A DNA stretch of 57,501 nt, from NCBI GenBank assembly GCA_002315765.1, contig DCIE01000022.1:1-57501 (forward strand), read 5' to 3'. Positions 42,363-50,569 of this stretch are shown in pieces. A program made the position numbers and the translations under genes. The stretch comes from Ruminococcaceae bacterium UBA1734 (GTDB taxonomy: Bacteria; Bacillota; Clostridia; Oscillospirales; Acutalibacteraceae). Within the stretch, counting starts at the first letter, position 1; the number at the start of each line of letters is the position of its first letter. The notes beneath the pieces are model-generated. The model saw only the letters and a program-made list of their open reading frames with translations. It was not told where the DNA came from and searched no databases.

Positions 42363-43790
42363 TTAGTCATCATCAATATTGTCCATTATATAATCTTCAT
42401 AATCGTAGTTTCCTGTAAATCTCTTCATAGTTTTAATTTTAATGACAAATAATATTAACAAAACAAGTGAAAGTGCAATTAGTGCTAATATTGCCAAGAC
42501 TATGATTTTGCCCATTGTCGAAAGACTTTTAAAGGTTTCTACGGCACCCTTTGGAGAAAGGGAAGATGATTGAGTATTAACCGCAACCTCATGTTGTTTA
42601 AAATCGGGACAACGCTGAATAGTTCCGTTGACTTTATCGTAACGGTAAAACTCGGATACTTTATTGTAATAGCAGTTGAAAACGCAAAAATCAGCCATAT
42701 CGGAGTCTTTGCAAATATAGGCATCTACGGTAGAAGAACTGTTTAAAACATAGTCATCAAGATACCAGTTTTCAGGTATATCAGTTTCGTAATCGTTACA
42801 TTCCTCAATAATGTAAAGTTCTTTATTTGAATAAATATAATAAGCACGGGCGAAATCACCGTTATTATCAAGAGTGTACCAATTAATCTTTCCGGTGCTG
42901 TCGTTTTTTAGGCAGTACAAGGTGTATTTGTTTCCGGGTTCTGTTAGTACAGAAACTTCCTTTTCTCTGTAATTTACCTTGGAAATACTAAAGTTTGTCG
43001 GAATATTTGCCTTGGTTAAATCTTCACAAACATGATAGTCTACACCGTCAAGCGAATATAGTAATGGGTCGTTTGCCCTTGTTTTTTCATCTATTTCTTT
43101 GGTTTGAGCCTCGGTTAAACGAGTTACAGTAACGGTATAACTCTTTTTTGCACCGTTTGCGGCGGTAACAGTAATAGTGTGTGTATTAGTGCCGTCCTTT
43201 AATTCAAAGCTTCCTGCACCGTCAAAGGTTGCATTACCGTCAGCAACATTTGCCGAAATAGCAATAGTTGAAACTTCGTTTCTGACTGTGGCACTGTACT
43301 GTGTAATTACCGAAGAAAAATTAGGAGAAAGTTTACCGTCGGATATTGCTAAATATGAGAGATTGGCATTTGCGGATAAGGTTGGCTTTGAAACAATTAT
43401 ACTTTTACTTGCATTTGCAATTGATTTTGTTTCGCCGTCAGAACCTTCAACATGGAAAGAAAGAGAACTTGAACCTTCTGCAATAGTTTTAAAAACAATG
43501 CTGTAAGATGTATTTTTCTCACCGGTATGTTCCTTGTATAAACTAACGGTTGAACCGGAAGAAGTGGTTCCGCCGGAAACATATTTTAATACGGAGGTGT
43601 TATAATTCAATGTTCCCGTTGATGTGTAAAGAGGAATAGAAGAACTGAAATTAAGATTAACCGTAATTGTACTACCCACATCAGGCTTTGCAGTGTTTAC
43701 GGTTATGCTGGCAGAGTCTGCCGAAACCGTAACAAAAAGGCAGGGAACAATTACCATAACAGTAATTAATAATAGTAAGATTTTTTTCAT
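42363..43790 (-). CDS. Membrane-anchored protein with cohesin-like and cadherin-like beta-sandwich domains
   Basis: A 475-residue surface protein: signal peptide (1-24), a cohesin-like beta-sandwich (about 26-135; ITVNTAKPDVGSTITVNLNF then LNYNTSVLKYVSGG, the PGD(T/S)V..YD..VL pattern of cohesins), a cadherin-like beta-sandwich (about 143-226; LSYLAISDGKLSPNFSSVITQYSATV), a 200-residue Cys- and Tyr-rich region, one transmembrane helix (about 429-450) and an acidic cytosolic tail. Cohesins bind dockerins; the gene immediately upstream encodes a dockerin enzyme, and this gene's GGAGG lies across that gene's stop. A membrane receptor for that enzyme is the inference. The cohesin call is by eye and is the uncertain part. 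Confidence 0.8.
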   Translation of the reverse strand: MKKILLLLITVMVIVPCLFVTVSADSASITVNTAKPDVGSTITVNLNFSSSIPLYTSTGTLNYNTSVLKYVSGGTTSSGSTVSLYKEHTGEKNTSYSIVFKTIAEGSSSLSFHVEGSDGETKSIANASKSIIVSKPTLSANANLSYLAISDGKLSPNFSSVITQYSATVRNEVSTIAISANVADGNATFDGAGSFELKDGTNTHTITVTAANGAKKSYTVTVTRLTEAQTKEIDEKTRANDPLLYSLDGVDYHVCEDLTKANIPTNFSISKVNYREKEVSVLTEPGNKYTLYCLKNDSTGKINWYTLDNNGDFARAYYIYSNKELYIIEECNDYETDIPENWYLDDYVLNSSSTVDAYICKDSDMADFCVFNCYYNKVSEFYRYDKVNGTIQRCPDFKQHEVAVNTQSSSLSPKGAVETFKSLSTMGKIIVLAILALIALSLVLLILFVIKIKTMKRFTGNYDYEDYIMDNIDDD

Positions 43791-43795
43791 TTAGG

Positions 43796-45415
43796 TTATC
43801 CTCCGATTAGTTTTATCTTTAAAATATGCTTTCTTATAATTGCCGCATCAATAACATCAATCACACCATCGCTGTTAGCATCGGCTTCGGGATTTGATTT
43901 AATACTGAGACTTTTAATCTTTAAAATATGCTTTCTTATCATCGCTGCATCGATAACATCAATTACATTATCCTTATTGATATCTCCGATAGCGATTTTG
44001 ACTTGTTGTGAAACGGTGGAACTTGTAATCTTTGAAGACACATTGCTCGAAGAACTGCTTGAAGAACTGCTTGAAGAACTGCTTGAGGAACTGCTTGAGG
44101 AAGATGTAGCAGTGTCATTGTCGTTTGGAATATCTTTGAATACCGGAATTCTGAATTCAATTATTGCATTGGTATTGGTTTTACAAGCATTTGCAAGTCT
44201 TGCACTCTTGTTTTTTGCATCATATATCGCAGTAGCATACTGATGATTCCAATTCTTTAATACCACATTGTAATCCATATAATAATAGGTGTCCTGCCCT
44301 TTGTCGATATATCCGTTTTTGTAGAGCTTTGCACCCTCGACTATGGCGGTGGTTATGGAATTCCAATTATTCGTTTTGGCATAGGTAAGACCGGAAACAA
44401 TTATTTCTTTTCGAGTTGAACCGCTGGCGCCGAAGTTAAAGAAGTTGTAATAGCCTTTATACCCGGTGTAGGTTCCGGATATAAGTTCCGACTTTCCGTC
44501 AGTACCTTGTTCTATAATTATCATAGAAGCAATAACGAAGGGACTTACGCCGGATTTTTGTGCCGCCGTCATAATGTCGTTTATATAAGCGTCTTTAACA
44601 AGTGTTCCTTTTGCGTTCTTATATCCTTTTTCGAGGAATGTTCCTTTAACAACAGTTCTGAGAGTATCCTTTGTTTGAGTTTTAGAATCATAGGACTGCT
44701 TGGCAAACATAAAGATGTTATCGGCGTTTAAAAAATTAACGGGGTTTAAGAAGTAAGATATTGCATAACTGCTGGCATAGGTCCATCTTCCACCGTCTTC
44801 GGCAGATTTCCAAGTAACATTATTGCCTGAAACAACCTTGGCTCGTTCGTCTCTCCATTCTTCGCCCATATAAGTTAACTCTACATATTTTAGAGGTGTA
44901 AGGCCTTTTCCGGGACGATATTCGCAGTTTAATATATCGTTAAATGAAGAATATGTATCATCGGGAATAAATCGCCAATTCGGATACTTTTTATGAAGTG
45001 CAGTCAGTAAGCTTCTGTAACACTCGGGAAAATTTTGTAAATTTTTATTAAAATCGTCAACATAAGAAATAGGATTTGTAACGGTGATTTTTGAGGAAAT
45101 TACATATCCTTCTACAGTTTTTTCTTTTTTGTTTTCGGTAATCTTTGTGCTGATTTTAAACCACATTTTATAGTCTTTATCATACTTGCTGTCTAAAATC
45201 GTAACGGTGTGGTTTTTTTGTAAATATGTGAAGGCGGTGCTTGTTACTCCGGCGGTATTGTGTCCGGTGGCACCGGCATCGTTATACACACCGGCATATT
45301 CGCTTATTGCACCTAATGTTCCGGATTTATCTTCGGCAAAGGTAGCAGAAGACAAAAACGAAGCAAAAACAATCAGGAATATCAGCACAACAGATAAACA
45401 TTTTTTGCTATTCAA
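43796..45415 (-). CDS. Secreted beta-N-acetylglucosaminidase with SH3-like and type I dockerin domains
   Basis: A 539-residue exported protein. A TTG start follows GGGGGAC. A signal peptide (1-27) is followed by an SH3b-like domain (about 32-105), a glucosaminidase (GH73-like) domain (about 130-400; GRWTYASSYAISYFLNPVNFLN and the likely catalytic Glu in MIIIEQGTDG), a poly-Ser linker (about 440-460) and a dockerin (about 472-537). The dockerin has two F-hand calcium loops, DINKDNVIDVID and DANSDGVIDVID, each followed by AAxIRKHIL. Such enzymes cut the glycan strands of peptidoglycan. A dockerin on a wall hydrolase implies attachment to a cohesin; the next gene encodes a candidate. Confidence 0.9.
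   Translation of the reverse strand: MNSKKCLSVVLIFLIVFASFLSSATFAEDKSGTLGAISEYAGVYNDAGATGHNTAGVTSTAFTYLQKNHTVTILDSKYDKDYKMWFKISTKITENKKEKTVEGYVISSKITVTNPISYVDDFNKNLQNFPECYRSLLTALHKKYPNWRFIPDDTYSSFNDILNCEYRPGKGLTPLKYVELTYMGEEWRDERAKVVSGNNVTWKSAEDGGRWTYASSYAISYFLNPVNFLNADNIFMFAKQSYDSKTQTKDTLRTVVKGTFLEKGYKNAKGTLVKDAYINDIMTAAQKSGVSPFVIASMIIIEQGTDGKSELISGTYTGYKGYYNFFNFGASGSTRKEIIVSGLTYAKTNNWNSITTAIVEGAKLYKNGYIDKGQDTYYYMDYNVVLKNWNHQYATAIYDAKNKSARLANACKTNTNAIIEFRIPVFKDIPNDNDTATSSSSSSSSSSSSSSSSSSSSNVSSKITSSTVSQQVKIAIGDINKDNVIDVIDAAMIRKHILKIKSLSIKSNPEADANSDGVIDVIDAAIIRKHILKIKLIGG
44049..44103 (-). repeat. 12-bp microsatellite encoding the poly-Ser linker
   Basis: Four to five tandem copies of GAAGAACTGCTT (plus-strand text) with one A-to-G variant encode the Ser tract between glucosaminidase and dockerin. 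The unit is a multiple of three, so slippage would change linker length without a frameshift. Confidence 0.8.
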
Positions 45416-45446
45416 ATATTTGTCCCCCAGATATTGATACAGTTAC

Positions 45447-45475
45447 ATTATAAAACTATTGTATATTAATGTCAA
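45447..45475 (-). promoter_or_regulatory. Promoter of the dockerin/cohesin operon
   Basis: Perfect TTGACA (45470-45475) and TATAAT (45447-45452) with a 17-base spacer on the minus strand, about 31 bases before the TTG start. Confidence 0.85.
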
Positions 45476-45493
45476 CTCACTAAAAATAGCCAT

Positions 45494-46687
45494 TTATATT
45501 TTTTTTGCTTCTAAATAGAAACGCTTGTCATCTGCATGTCCCATTGAGAAGGTTTTTCTCGGCAGGGAACCGTCTATGCTGACGGCATCAAATAATTCTT
45601 CTTTTTTCATACCTTCAAAAAGAAATCCCAAAGCATTTTTTTCTATGCATATTTTTCTAAGTGAATTCTCGCCGTGTATGTAATCAATGCTTTCGCTGTC
45701 TTCAAGATAACTGTCAAGAAAAGACTGAAGTGTTCCTATGGGTAATTTGCAAAGGGGTTTAACGCTTATTTTTTTATCTCCGTTTTTTTCAATGCAGATA
45801 AAAGTTTGCGCATCATCGCCAAAATATTCCCCACCGCAAAACTTTAGGAAATCATTTATAAGTTTATCCTTGTTTTCACCGAACACGACCCTGTAAATAG
45901 GCTCAAAGTCAAGGGCGGTGTCGTGGATATTTACAATCTCAACAAGGGCATATCTGCTGTTTTCGTTTTTATTTAGGTTATAACATTCCTTTGCCGAAGC
46001 CAAAGAGTGATTACCGTCTCCTACGCAAAACAGGAAACCGTCATTCTTCTTCTGCAATTTGCAAAGAGAGTCTGAAATTACAGACTTAATATCATCATTT
46101 ACTAAATATCCTTTAATGCTACCGGCGTTTTTCATTAGGTCAAAATCATAAAGGCACGGGAAATTTGATTTATTATCGGTAGCACTGCCGATAACCGAAT
46201 TTTCAAGGTCGTCAATAAGAAGCATTACATGAGGGAACTCCAACGGAGCATTCTTTCTGATTTCAACCCTTGCGGGAATACGGCTGACAACCGTCTTTTC
46301 GGTAGCACGAATCGAAGCGGTACTTCCGGGCATATAGTCATAGCATTCAAGGTCAATTTTTCCGATTATTCCTTTTCTTACTCTGCCGTCAGACTGTGTT
46401 CTTTCGACATATACAAAACTGTCCTTATATTCATTAAAGATATTGTCTTTTAGAGCATTGTCCATATTATTGTTAATGGCTTTTATTCTCTCGGCACTTT
46501 GGGTATTTAAGTAACATTCCGGAAGAATCATATCAAGGGTAGAGACTGTACCCTTGGTTATTTCTTTAACATCTTCCCAATATTCAGGTTCGCTTGTGTA
46601 TTGGTCGCAGGCAATAACAGCCCAGCGTGTATCAATATTCTTAGGTATAAGAATATCAGCGGGGGAAAAACAACATTTATTGTTCAT
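45494..46687 (-). CDS. DUF1015 family protein
   Basis: A 397-residue cytosolic protein of the DUF1015 family, recognised by CFSPADILIPK at the N-terminus, WAVIACDQYTSEPEYW, and FLFCVGDGNHSLASAKE with its conserved GDGNH motif. The biochemical role of the family is not established; GDGNH suggests a catalytic or ligand-binding site. The ATG at 46685-46687 is six bases after AGGTG; a GTG three codons upstream falls inside that site. It follows the lipoprotein gene by 13 bases in the tail of the rimP operon, with no terminator before the dockerin promoter. Confidence 0.85.
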   Translation of the reverse strand: MNNKCCFSPADILIPKNIDTRWAVIACDQYTSEPEYWEDVKEITKGTVSTLDMILPECYLNTQSAERIKAINNNMDNALKDNIFNEYKDSFVYVERTQSDGRVRKGIIGKIDLECYDYMPGSTASIRATEKTVVSRIPARVEIRKNAPLEFPHVMLLIDDLENSVIGSATDNKSNFPCLYDFDLMKNAGSIKGYLVNDDIKSVISDSLCKLQKKNDGFLFCVGDGNHSLASAKECYNLNKNENSRYALVEIVNIHDTALDFEPIYRVVFGENKDKLINDFLKFCGGEYFGDDAQTFICIEKNGDKKISVKPLCKLPIGTLQSFLDSYLEDSESIDYIHGENSLRKICIEKNALGFLFEGMKKEELFDAVSIDGSLPRKTFSMGHADDKRFYLEAKKI

Positions 46688-46700
46688 AAAGCTCACCTAA

Positions 46701-47441
46701 TCAGTCAAATTTTGAAAATTCTATTGACCTAACCGCATCTTCTTTCGGGTCGATATAAATTGTGATACCGCTTCTCATATCATCTGATGAAATAAAGTAG
46801 TCTAAATAATAAAGATTTTCGTTGACACAGTAGAAATGGGAGGGGGCACCTAAATATTCAATTACATCGGTAATTGCCGATTGATTGGTAACTCCGTTTA
46901 CAAAAAACTGTCCGTATTTGCTTTCGGATTTATAAAGCTTGTTTTCTGAAATGTAAAACTTAACAATATTGCACTTTTTAAGTTCAACAGAAGAGTTTGA
47001 GGAATTGAAAAATTCCGCAAGAATATAATTATTGTATTCATTTACAAAATAAGTTTTAAGGTGTTTTCCCGCAAGAATAACCGAGTTTTCGTCATATTCG
47101 TTATTTTCATAAAGTTTAAAGCCTTTTGAAAGCATCTTTTTGTATGTGGTGGGAACCTCTAATTCATTTCCGGCATAGGTGAGTTTAAATTCAAAATCAT
47201 TGCCTAAATATAAATCGGCATAGTTTTCTACATTGTACACCGAAATATCAAGATAAGTAGGCATTACAGTATCCTCCGAAGAAATCTTGGGGATTTTTAT
47301 GTTTCCGTACTTTGTAGCTGATGTAGTATCACTTGAAATGTTGCTGAGTAGACTTGAAGTATCAATAGGACTGCAAGCCGAAAGGGTTAGTATAAGGGTA
47401 GCAATAACCAAAGCCAAAGCACTAAAATAAATTTTTTTCAT
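46701..47441 (-). CDS. Lipoprotein of unknown function
   Basis: A 246-residue lipoprotein. The leader MKKIYFSALALVIATLILTL ends in the lipobox LSAC, then a Ser-rich linker (SPIDTSSLLSNISSDTTS) and a 190-residue mostly beta domain with many Tyr and Asn residues (YKSESKYGQFFVNGV, YCVNENLYYLDYFISSD). I recognise no family. The ATG at 47441 is chosen since it begins the signal peptide; a TTG seven codons upstream is also in frame. It lies between ribF and the DUF1015 gene. Confidence 0.8.
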   Translation of the reverse strand: MKKIYFSALALVIATLILTLSACSPIDTSSLLSNISSDTTSATKYGNIKIPKISSEDTVMPTYLDISVYNVENYADLYLGNDFEFKLTYAGNELEVPTTYKKMLSKGFKLYENNEYDENSVILAGKHLKTYFVNEYNNYILAEFFNSSNSSVELKKCNIVKFYISENKLYKSESKYGQFFVNGVTNQSAITDVIEYLGAPSHFYCVNENLYYLDYFISSDDMRSGITIYIDPKEDAVRSIEFSKFD

Positions 47442-47479
47442 ACCGTTCACCATATCTTTCAAATGTAAATTAATATATT

Positions 47480-48316
47480 CTAAATTTTAGAAATATCTTC
47501 TTTGATGGCGGATTTTAGTTCATTAATATCCGCAAATTTCTTTTCTTCTCTAATAAATTTAAGTAGCTTTAATTCTACCTCTTTCCCATAAATATCACGG
47601 GAAAAATTTAAAATATAAGTTTCGCAATAAACTTCCTCGGTTAAAAATGTGGGCCTTACTCCTAAGTTGGTAATACCTTCGTATTCCTGCCCGTCAATGA
47701 TGATTTTTGAGGAATAAACTCCGAACTTGGGTTTAACCAACATATCGGGAAATTTTTGATTAACGGTGGGAAATCCAATGGTTCTGCCTCTTTGGTCGCC
47801 GTGCAAAACCTCCGAAGTAAACCCAAATCCGCCGTAAATTTGTTTGTTTGCCAAATCTATTTTACCCACTTTTATTAGATTTCGCAAATTTGTAGAGGAA
47901 ATGGGCAAATTATCTTCACAAATAGGCTCACAAGCTTTAAAATCAATGCCTTTTACATCGCAAAAGGACTTTAGCAAAACCTTATCTCCTTTTGCACCTT
48001 TGCCGAATTTAAAATTAAAACCGCAAAGAATTAAATGGGGGGAATACTTCCTGCAAATAATCTCTAAAAAGTCTTGGGCTTCAATATCCTTAATTTTGCC
48101 AAAGTCCAAAAAAACGGTTTTTTCGGCACCGAGAGTTTTAAGAGCCTTTTCTTTTGCCGAGGGAAGCATTAATAATTCGGTGTTATTGTCTTTAACGGAT
48201 TTAGGAGGTAAATAAAAGGTTAAAACGGTTAAGTCATATCCATTTGCAGTGCTTAAAACTGCTCTATGACCGCTGTGTAATCCGTCAAAAGTTCCAAGTG
48301 CAACTGCCCTTTTCGT
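47480..48316 (-). CDS. ribF: RibF, riboflavin kinase / FMN adenylyltransferase, with apparent ACG start
   Basis: A 278-residue bifunctional enzyme that phosphorylates riboflavin to FMN and adenylates FMN to FAD. The N-terminal nucleotidyltransferase motif GTFDGLHSGHR is encoded at about 48298-48266, upstream of the first ATG (48169); a product from that ATG would lack the site. The frame is open from a TAA just before GGAGGGG; between that stop and 48169 there is no ATG, GTG, TTG, CTG or ATT codon. An ACG at 48314-48316, eight bases after GGAGG, gives the normal N-terminus XKRAVALGTFDG. The C-terminal flavokinase shows GRTIGFPTVN and LGVRPTF. It starts 15 bases after truB. Confidence 0.88.
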   Translation of the reverse strand, partial: TKRAVALGTFDGLHSGHRAVLSTANGYDLTVLTFYLPPKSVKDNNTELLMLPSAKEKALKTLGAEKTVFLDFGKIKDIEAQDFLEIICRKYSPHLILCGFNFKFGKGAKGDKVLLKSFCDVKGIDFKACEPICEDNLPISSTNLRNLIKVGKIDLANKQIYGGFGFTSEVLHGDQRGRTIGFPTVNQKFPDMLVKPKFGVYSSKIIIDGQEYEGITNLGVRPTFLTEEVYCETYILNFSRDIYGKEVELKLLKFIREEKKFADINELKSAIKEDISKI

Positions 48317-48331
48317 AAATTTCCCCTCCGA

Positions 48332-49219
48332 TTATATTTTATTTATTACGCATTTTATTGCAAGTTGATTATTTTCCAAATCGGCAACTCCGAGCCCCAA
48401 AAACAAATCGTTGTATTTGACGCGTATAAGTTGTCCGTCAAAAAAATCCTTTTTATTAAGTCGTTCAAAGGAGAGCTGACCTCCGTTTGTAAAGCGAATA
48501 GCTTGTTTTTCGGTAACATTAACAGCATCAAGATAGCCAATGGCTTTTTCTTCATTCATAATGTATTCGCCGATGTTTTCACGAGTCAGCTTATCGAGGT
48601 CAACGCAATCTTCGATATCAAAACCGGAGGCATTAATCCTTGAAAGACCGGTCAAAGTGGCACCGCAACCTAAATCTTCCCCTATATCACGGGCGAGACT
48701 TCTGATATATGTACCCTTTGAAACTTTAGCGGAAATCTCAAATTCCATATTTTCGTCTAAAGGCTTTAAAATACTAATATTGAAAATTTCAATATTTCTT
48801 TCGGGGATTTCTACGGTTTCGCCATTTCGTGCCAAATCGTATAGACGAACGCCGTCTTTTTTAAGAGCACTATACATAGGGGGAGTTTGTGAAATTTTCC
48901 CTACAAATTTAGTAAGTGTTTTCTCAATATCACAGTGAGTAACCGTTACATTATTGATTTTAAGAACCTTGCCCGTAATATCTAAAGTATCGGTAATAAC
49001 ACCTAATTTTATTCGGGCAATATAGGTTTTATCGGCATCTAATAGGTGAGAAGAAAGGGAGGTTGCTTTACCAATAAATATAGGCAAGACACCGGTTGCC
49101 ATAGGGTCGAGAGTCCCGGTATGTCCGACTCTCTTTTCACCGCATAGCCATTTTACCTTTGAAACGGCACCGAACGATGTAATACCTTTAGGCTTATTCA
49201 GTAGGAGAAATCCCTGCAT
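48332..49219 (-). CDS. truB: TruB, tRNA pseudouridine-55 synthase
   Basis: A 295-residue synthase that converts U55 of the tRNA T loop to pseudouridine. It contains the start pattern GFLLLNKPKGITS, the catalytic GHTGTLDPMATGVLPI with Asp in TLDP, YSALKKDGVRLYDLARNG, and GTYIRSLARDIGEDLG. The ATG follows GGAGG by six bases and lies inside the end of nrnA (26-base overlap), so the two are translationally coupled. It belongs to the rimP-infB operon. Confidence 0.96.
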   Translation of the reverse strand: MQGFLLLNKPKGITSFGAVSKVKWLCGEKRVGHTGTLDPMATGVLPIFIGKATSLSSHLLDADKTYIARIKLGVITDTLDITGKVLKINNVTVTHCDIEKTLTKFVGKISQTPPMYSALKKDGVRLYDLARNGETVEIPERNIEIFNISILKPLDENMEFEISAKVSKGTYIRSLARDIGEDLGCGATLTGLSRINASGFDIEDCVDLDKLTRENIGEYIMNEEKAIGYLDAVNVTEKQAIRFTNGGQLSFERLNKKDFFDGQLIRVKYNDLFLGLGVADLENNQLAIKCVINKI

Positions 49220-50198
49220 TATTAGCCTCCATATTTTCCTTTACCGAGTCAAGAATTTTAGCTTTTATTTCCTCTAAACTGCCGGTTACTGTAGCACCTG
49301 CCGCAGCATTATGACCGCCACCGCCGATTTTTTTGCAAATATCCGAGGCATTAAGCGGTGGATATGTTCTAAGAGAAATCTTATAAGTATCGTCATCGGT
49401 TTGCTTAATGGTAATACCTGCAATTACACCTTCAACACTTCTTGAAATAACCGCAATACCCTCAAGGTCGGAACCGCTGCAACCGGTTTTTTGTTGCATT
49501 TCGGCAGTAACGCAAAGAAGAATACATTTATTATCGAAATGGTATTCAGCGGTATCAAGTACCATTCTTTCAAGCTCAAGAAGATTTCTTGATTTTGTAT
49601 CAAACATTAACTTGTTTATCTCGGCAGGATTAAAGTTATATTTGTAAAGATTAGCGGCAACAGTATGGGTTTTTGCCGTAACATTTGAATACTTAAAACA
49701 TCCGGTGTCGGTGGCAATACCTGTGTACAAAGCCATTGCGGCATTGTCGTTAATATTAACATCCATCTCTTGAAGCAGGTCAAAGATTATCTCACATGTA
49801 GCAGAAGCAGTGTGGTCAAGATAAAGGTTTTCTGCAAACTCGGAGTTGGAAATATGATGGTCAATACACAAATCAACCTTATCTCCGAATTCTTCCTCAA
49901 GGGAACCCAAAAGGGATTTGGTCGCCACATCAACAGCGATAACAGTCGCCTTAGTAGAATCTACATTGTCGGTTTCGTGGGCAAAATATCCGTATTTTTG
50001 CGGAATAACATCAGCACAAATAACGGCTGCAACCTTGCCCATTTCCTTCAACCCGTAAAATAGTGAGTATCCTGCTCCTAAAGTATCCCCGTCAGGCGAA
50101 GAGTGGGTTAATATCACAAAATTATCATGCTTTTTGAGAAACTTTGCTGTTTGATGCAAAGTTAGCCTTGTACATAAGTTTTGGTTATTATTTTCCAT
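49194..50198 (-). CDS. nrnA: NrnA, DHH-family oligoribonuclease / pAp phosphatase
   Basis: A 334-residue DHH/DHHA1 phosphoesterase. The metal site is visible in LTHSSPDGDTLGAGYSL (DGDxxG) and the DHH motif LCIDHHISN; the DHHA1 domain ends with GGGHNAAAGATV. Enzymes of this group degrade short oligoribonucleotides and dephosphorylate 3'-phosphoadenosine 5'-phosphate. It is a regular member of the infB operon between rbfA and truB. AAAGGA precedes the ATG. Confidence 0.94.
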   Translation of the reverse strand: MENNNQNLCTRLTLHQTAKFLKKHDNFVILTHSSPDGDTLGAGYSLFYGLKEMGKVAAVICADVIPQKYGYFAHETDNVDSTKATVIAVDVATKSLLGSLEEEFGDKVDLCIDHHISNSEFAENLYLDHTASATCEIIFDLLQEMDVNINDNAAMALYTGIATDTGCFKYSNVTAKTHTVAANLYKYNFNPAEINKLMFDTKSRNLLELERMVLDTAEYHFDNKCILLCVTAEMQQKTGCSGSDLEGIAVISRSVEGVIAGITIKQTDDDTYKISLRTYPPLNASDICKKIGGGGHNAAAGATVTGSLEEIKAKILDSVKENMEANNAGISPTE

Positions 50199-50221
50199 AT
50201 AACATTTCCTTTAAGATGAAA

Positions 50222-50569
50222 TTATTTTTCATCAAACGAATTGATTATTTTAGAAATATGAGCACTGTGCTCAATGGAATTATCGGCGATAAATCTAAGT
50301 TCGGGAACCTTTCTCAGCTTCATTCTGCTGCCGATTTCTTTTCTTAAAAATCCGTTTGCACTTTTGTTAAGTGCCTTAACCGATTCTTCGGTTTTTTCCT
50401 TGCCCTCAATGGCACTGACATATATAGTGGCATAGGACATATCCCCGGAAACATCCAGCTTAATAATGCTTAGCAGTTTGCTTACACGGGGGTCTTTAAC
50501 TTCTCTTAAAAGTTCGGCAAGACATATCTTAATATCCGAAGAAACACGATTTATTTTATAACTTGCCAT
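50222..50569 (-). CDS. rbfA: RbfA, ribosome-binding factor A
   Basis: A 115-residue KH-domain protein that binds the immature 30S subunit and helps mature 16S rRNA. Family text: INRVSSDIKICLAELLREVKDPRVSKLLSIIKLDVSGDMSYATIYVS and FLRKEIGSRMKLRKVPELRFIADNSIEHSAHI. Its start overlaps the infB stop (TAATG), the usual coupling in this operon. Confidence 0.96.
   Translation of the reverse strand: MASYKINRVSSDIKICLAELLREVKDPRVSKLLSIIKLDVSGDMSYATIYVSAIEGKEKTEESVKALNKSANGFLRKEIGSRMKLRKVPELRFIADNSIEHSAHISKIINSFDEK

Noticed and set aside
48167..48169. ATG at 48169 as the ribF start
   Set aside because: It has no ribosome binding site and would remove the GTFDGLHSGHR nucleotidyltransferase motif, which is clearly encoded in the same open frame upstream.
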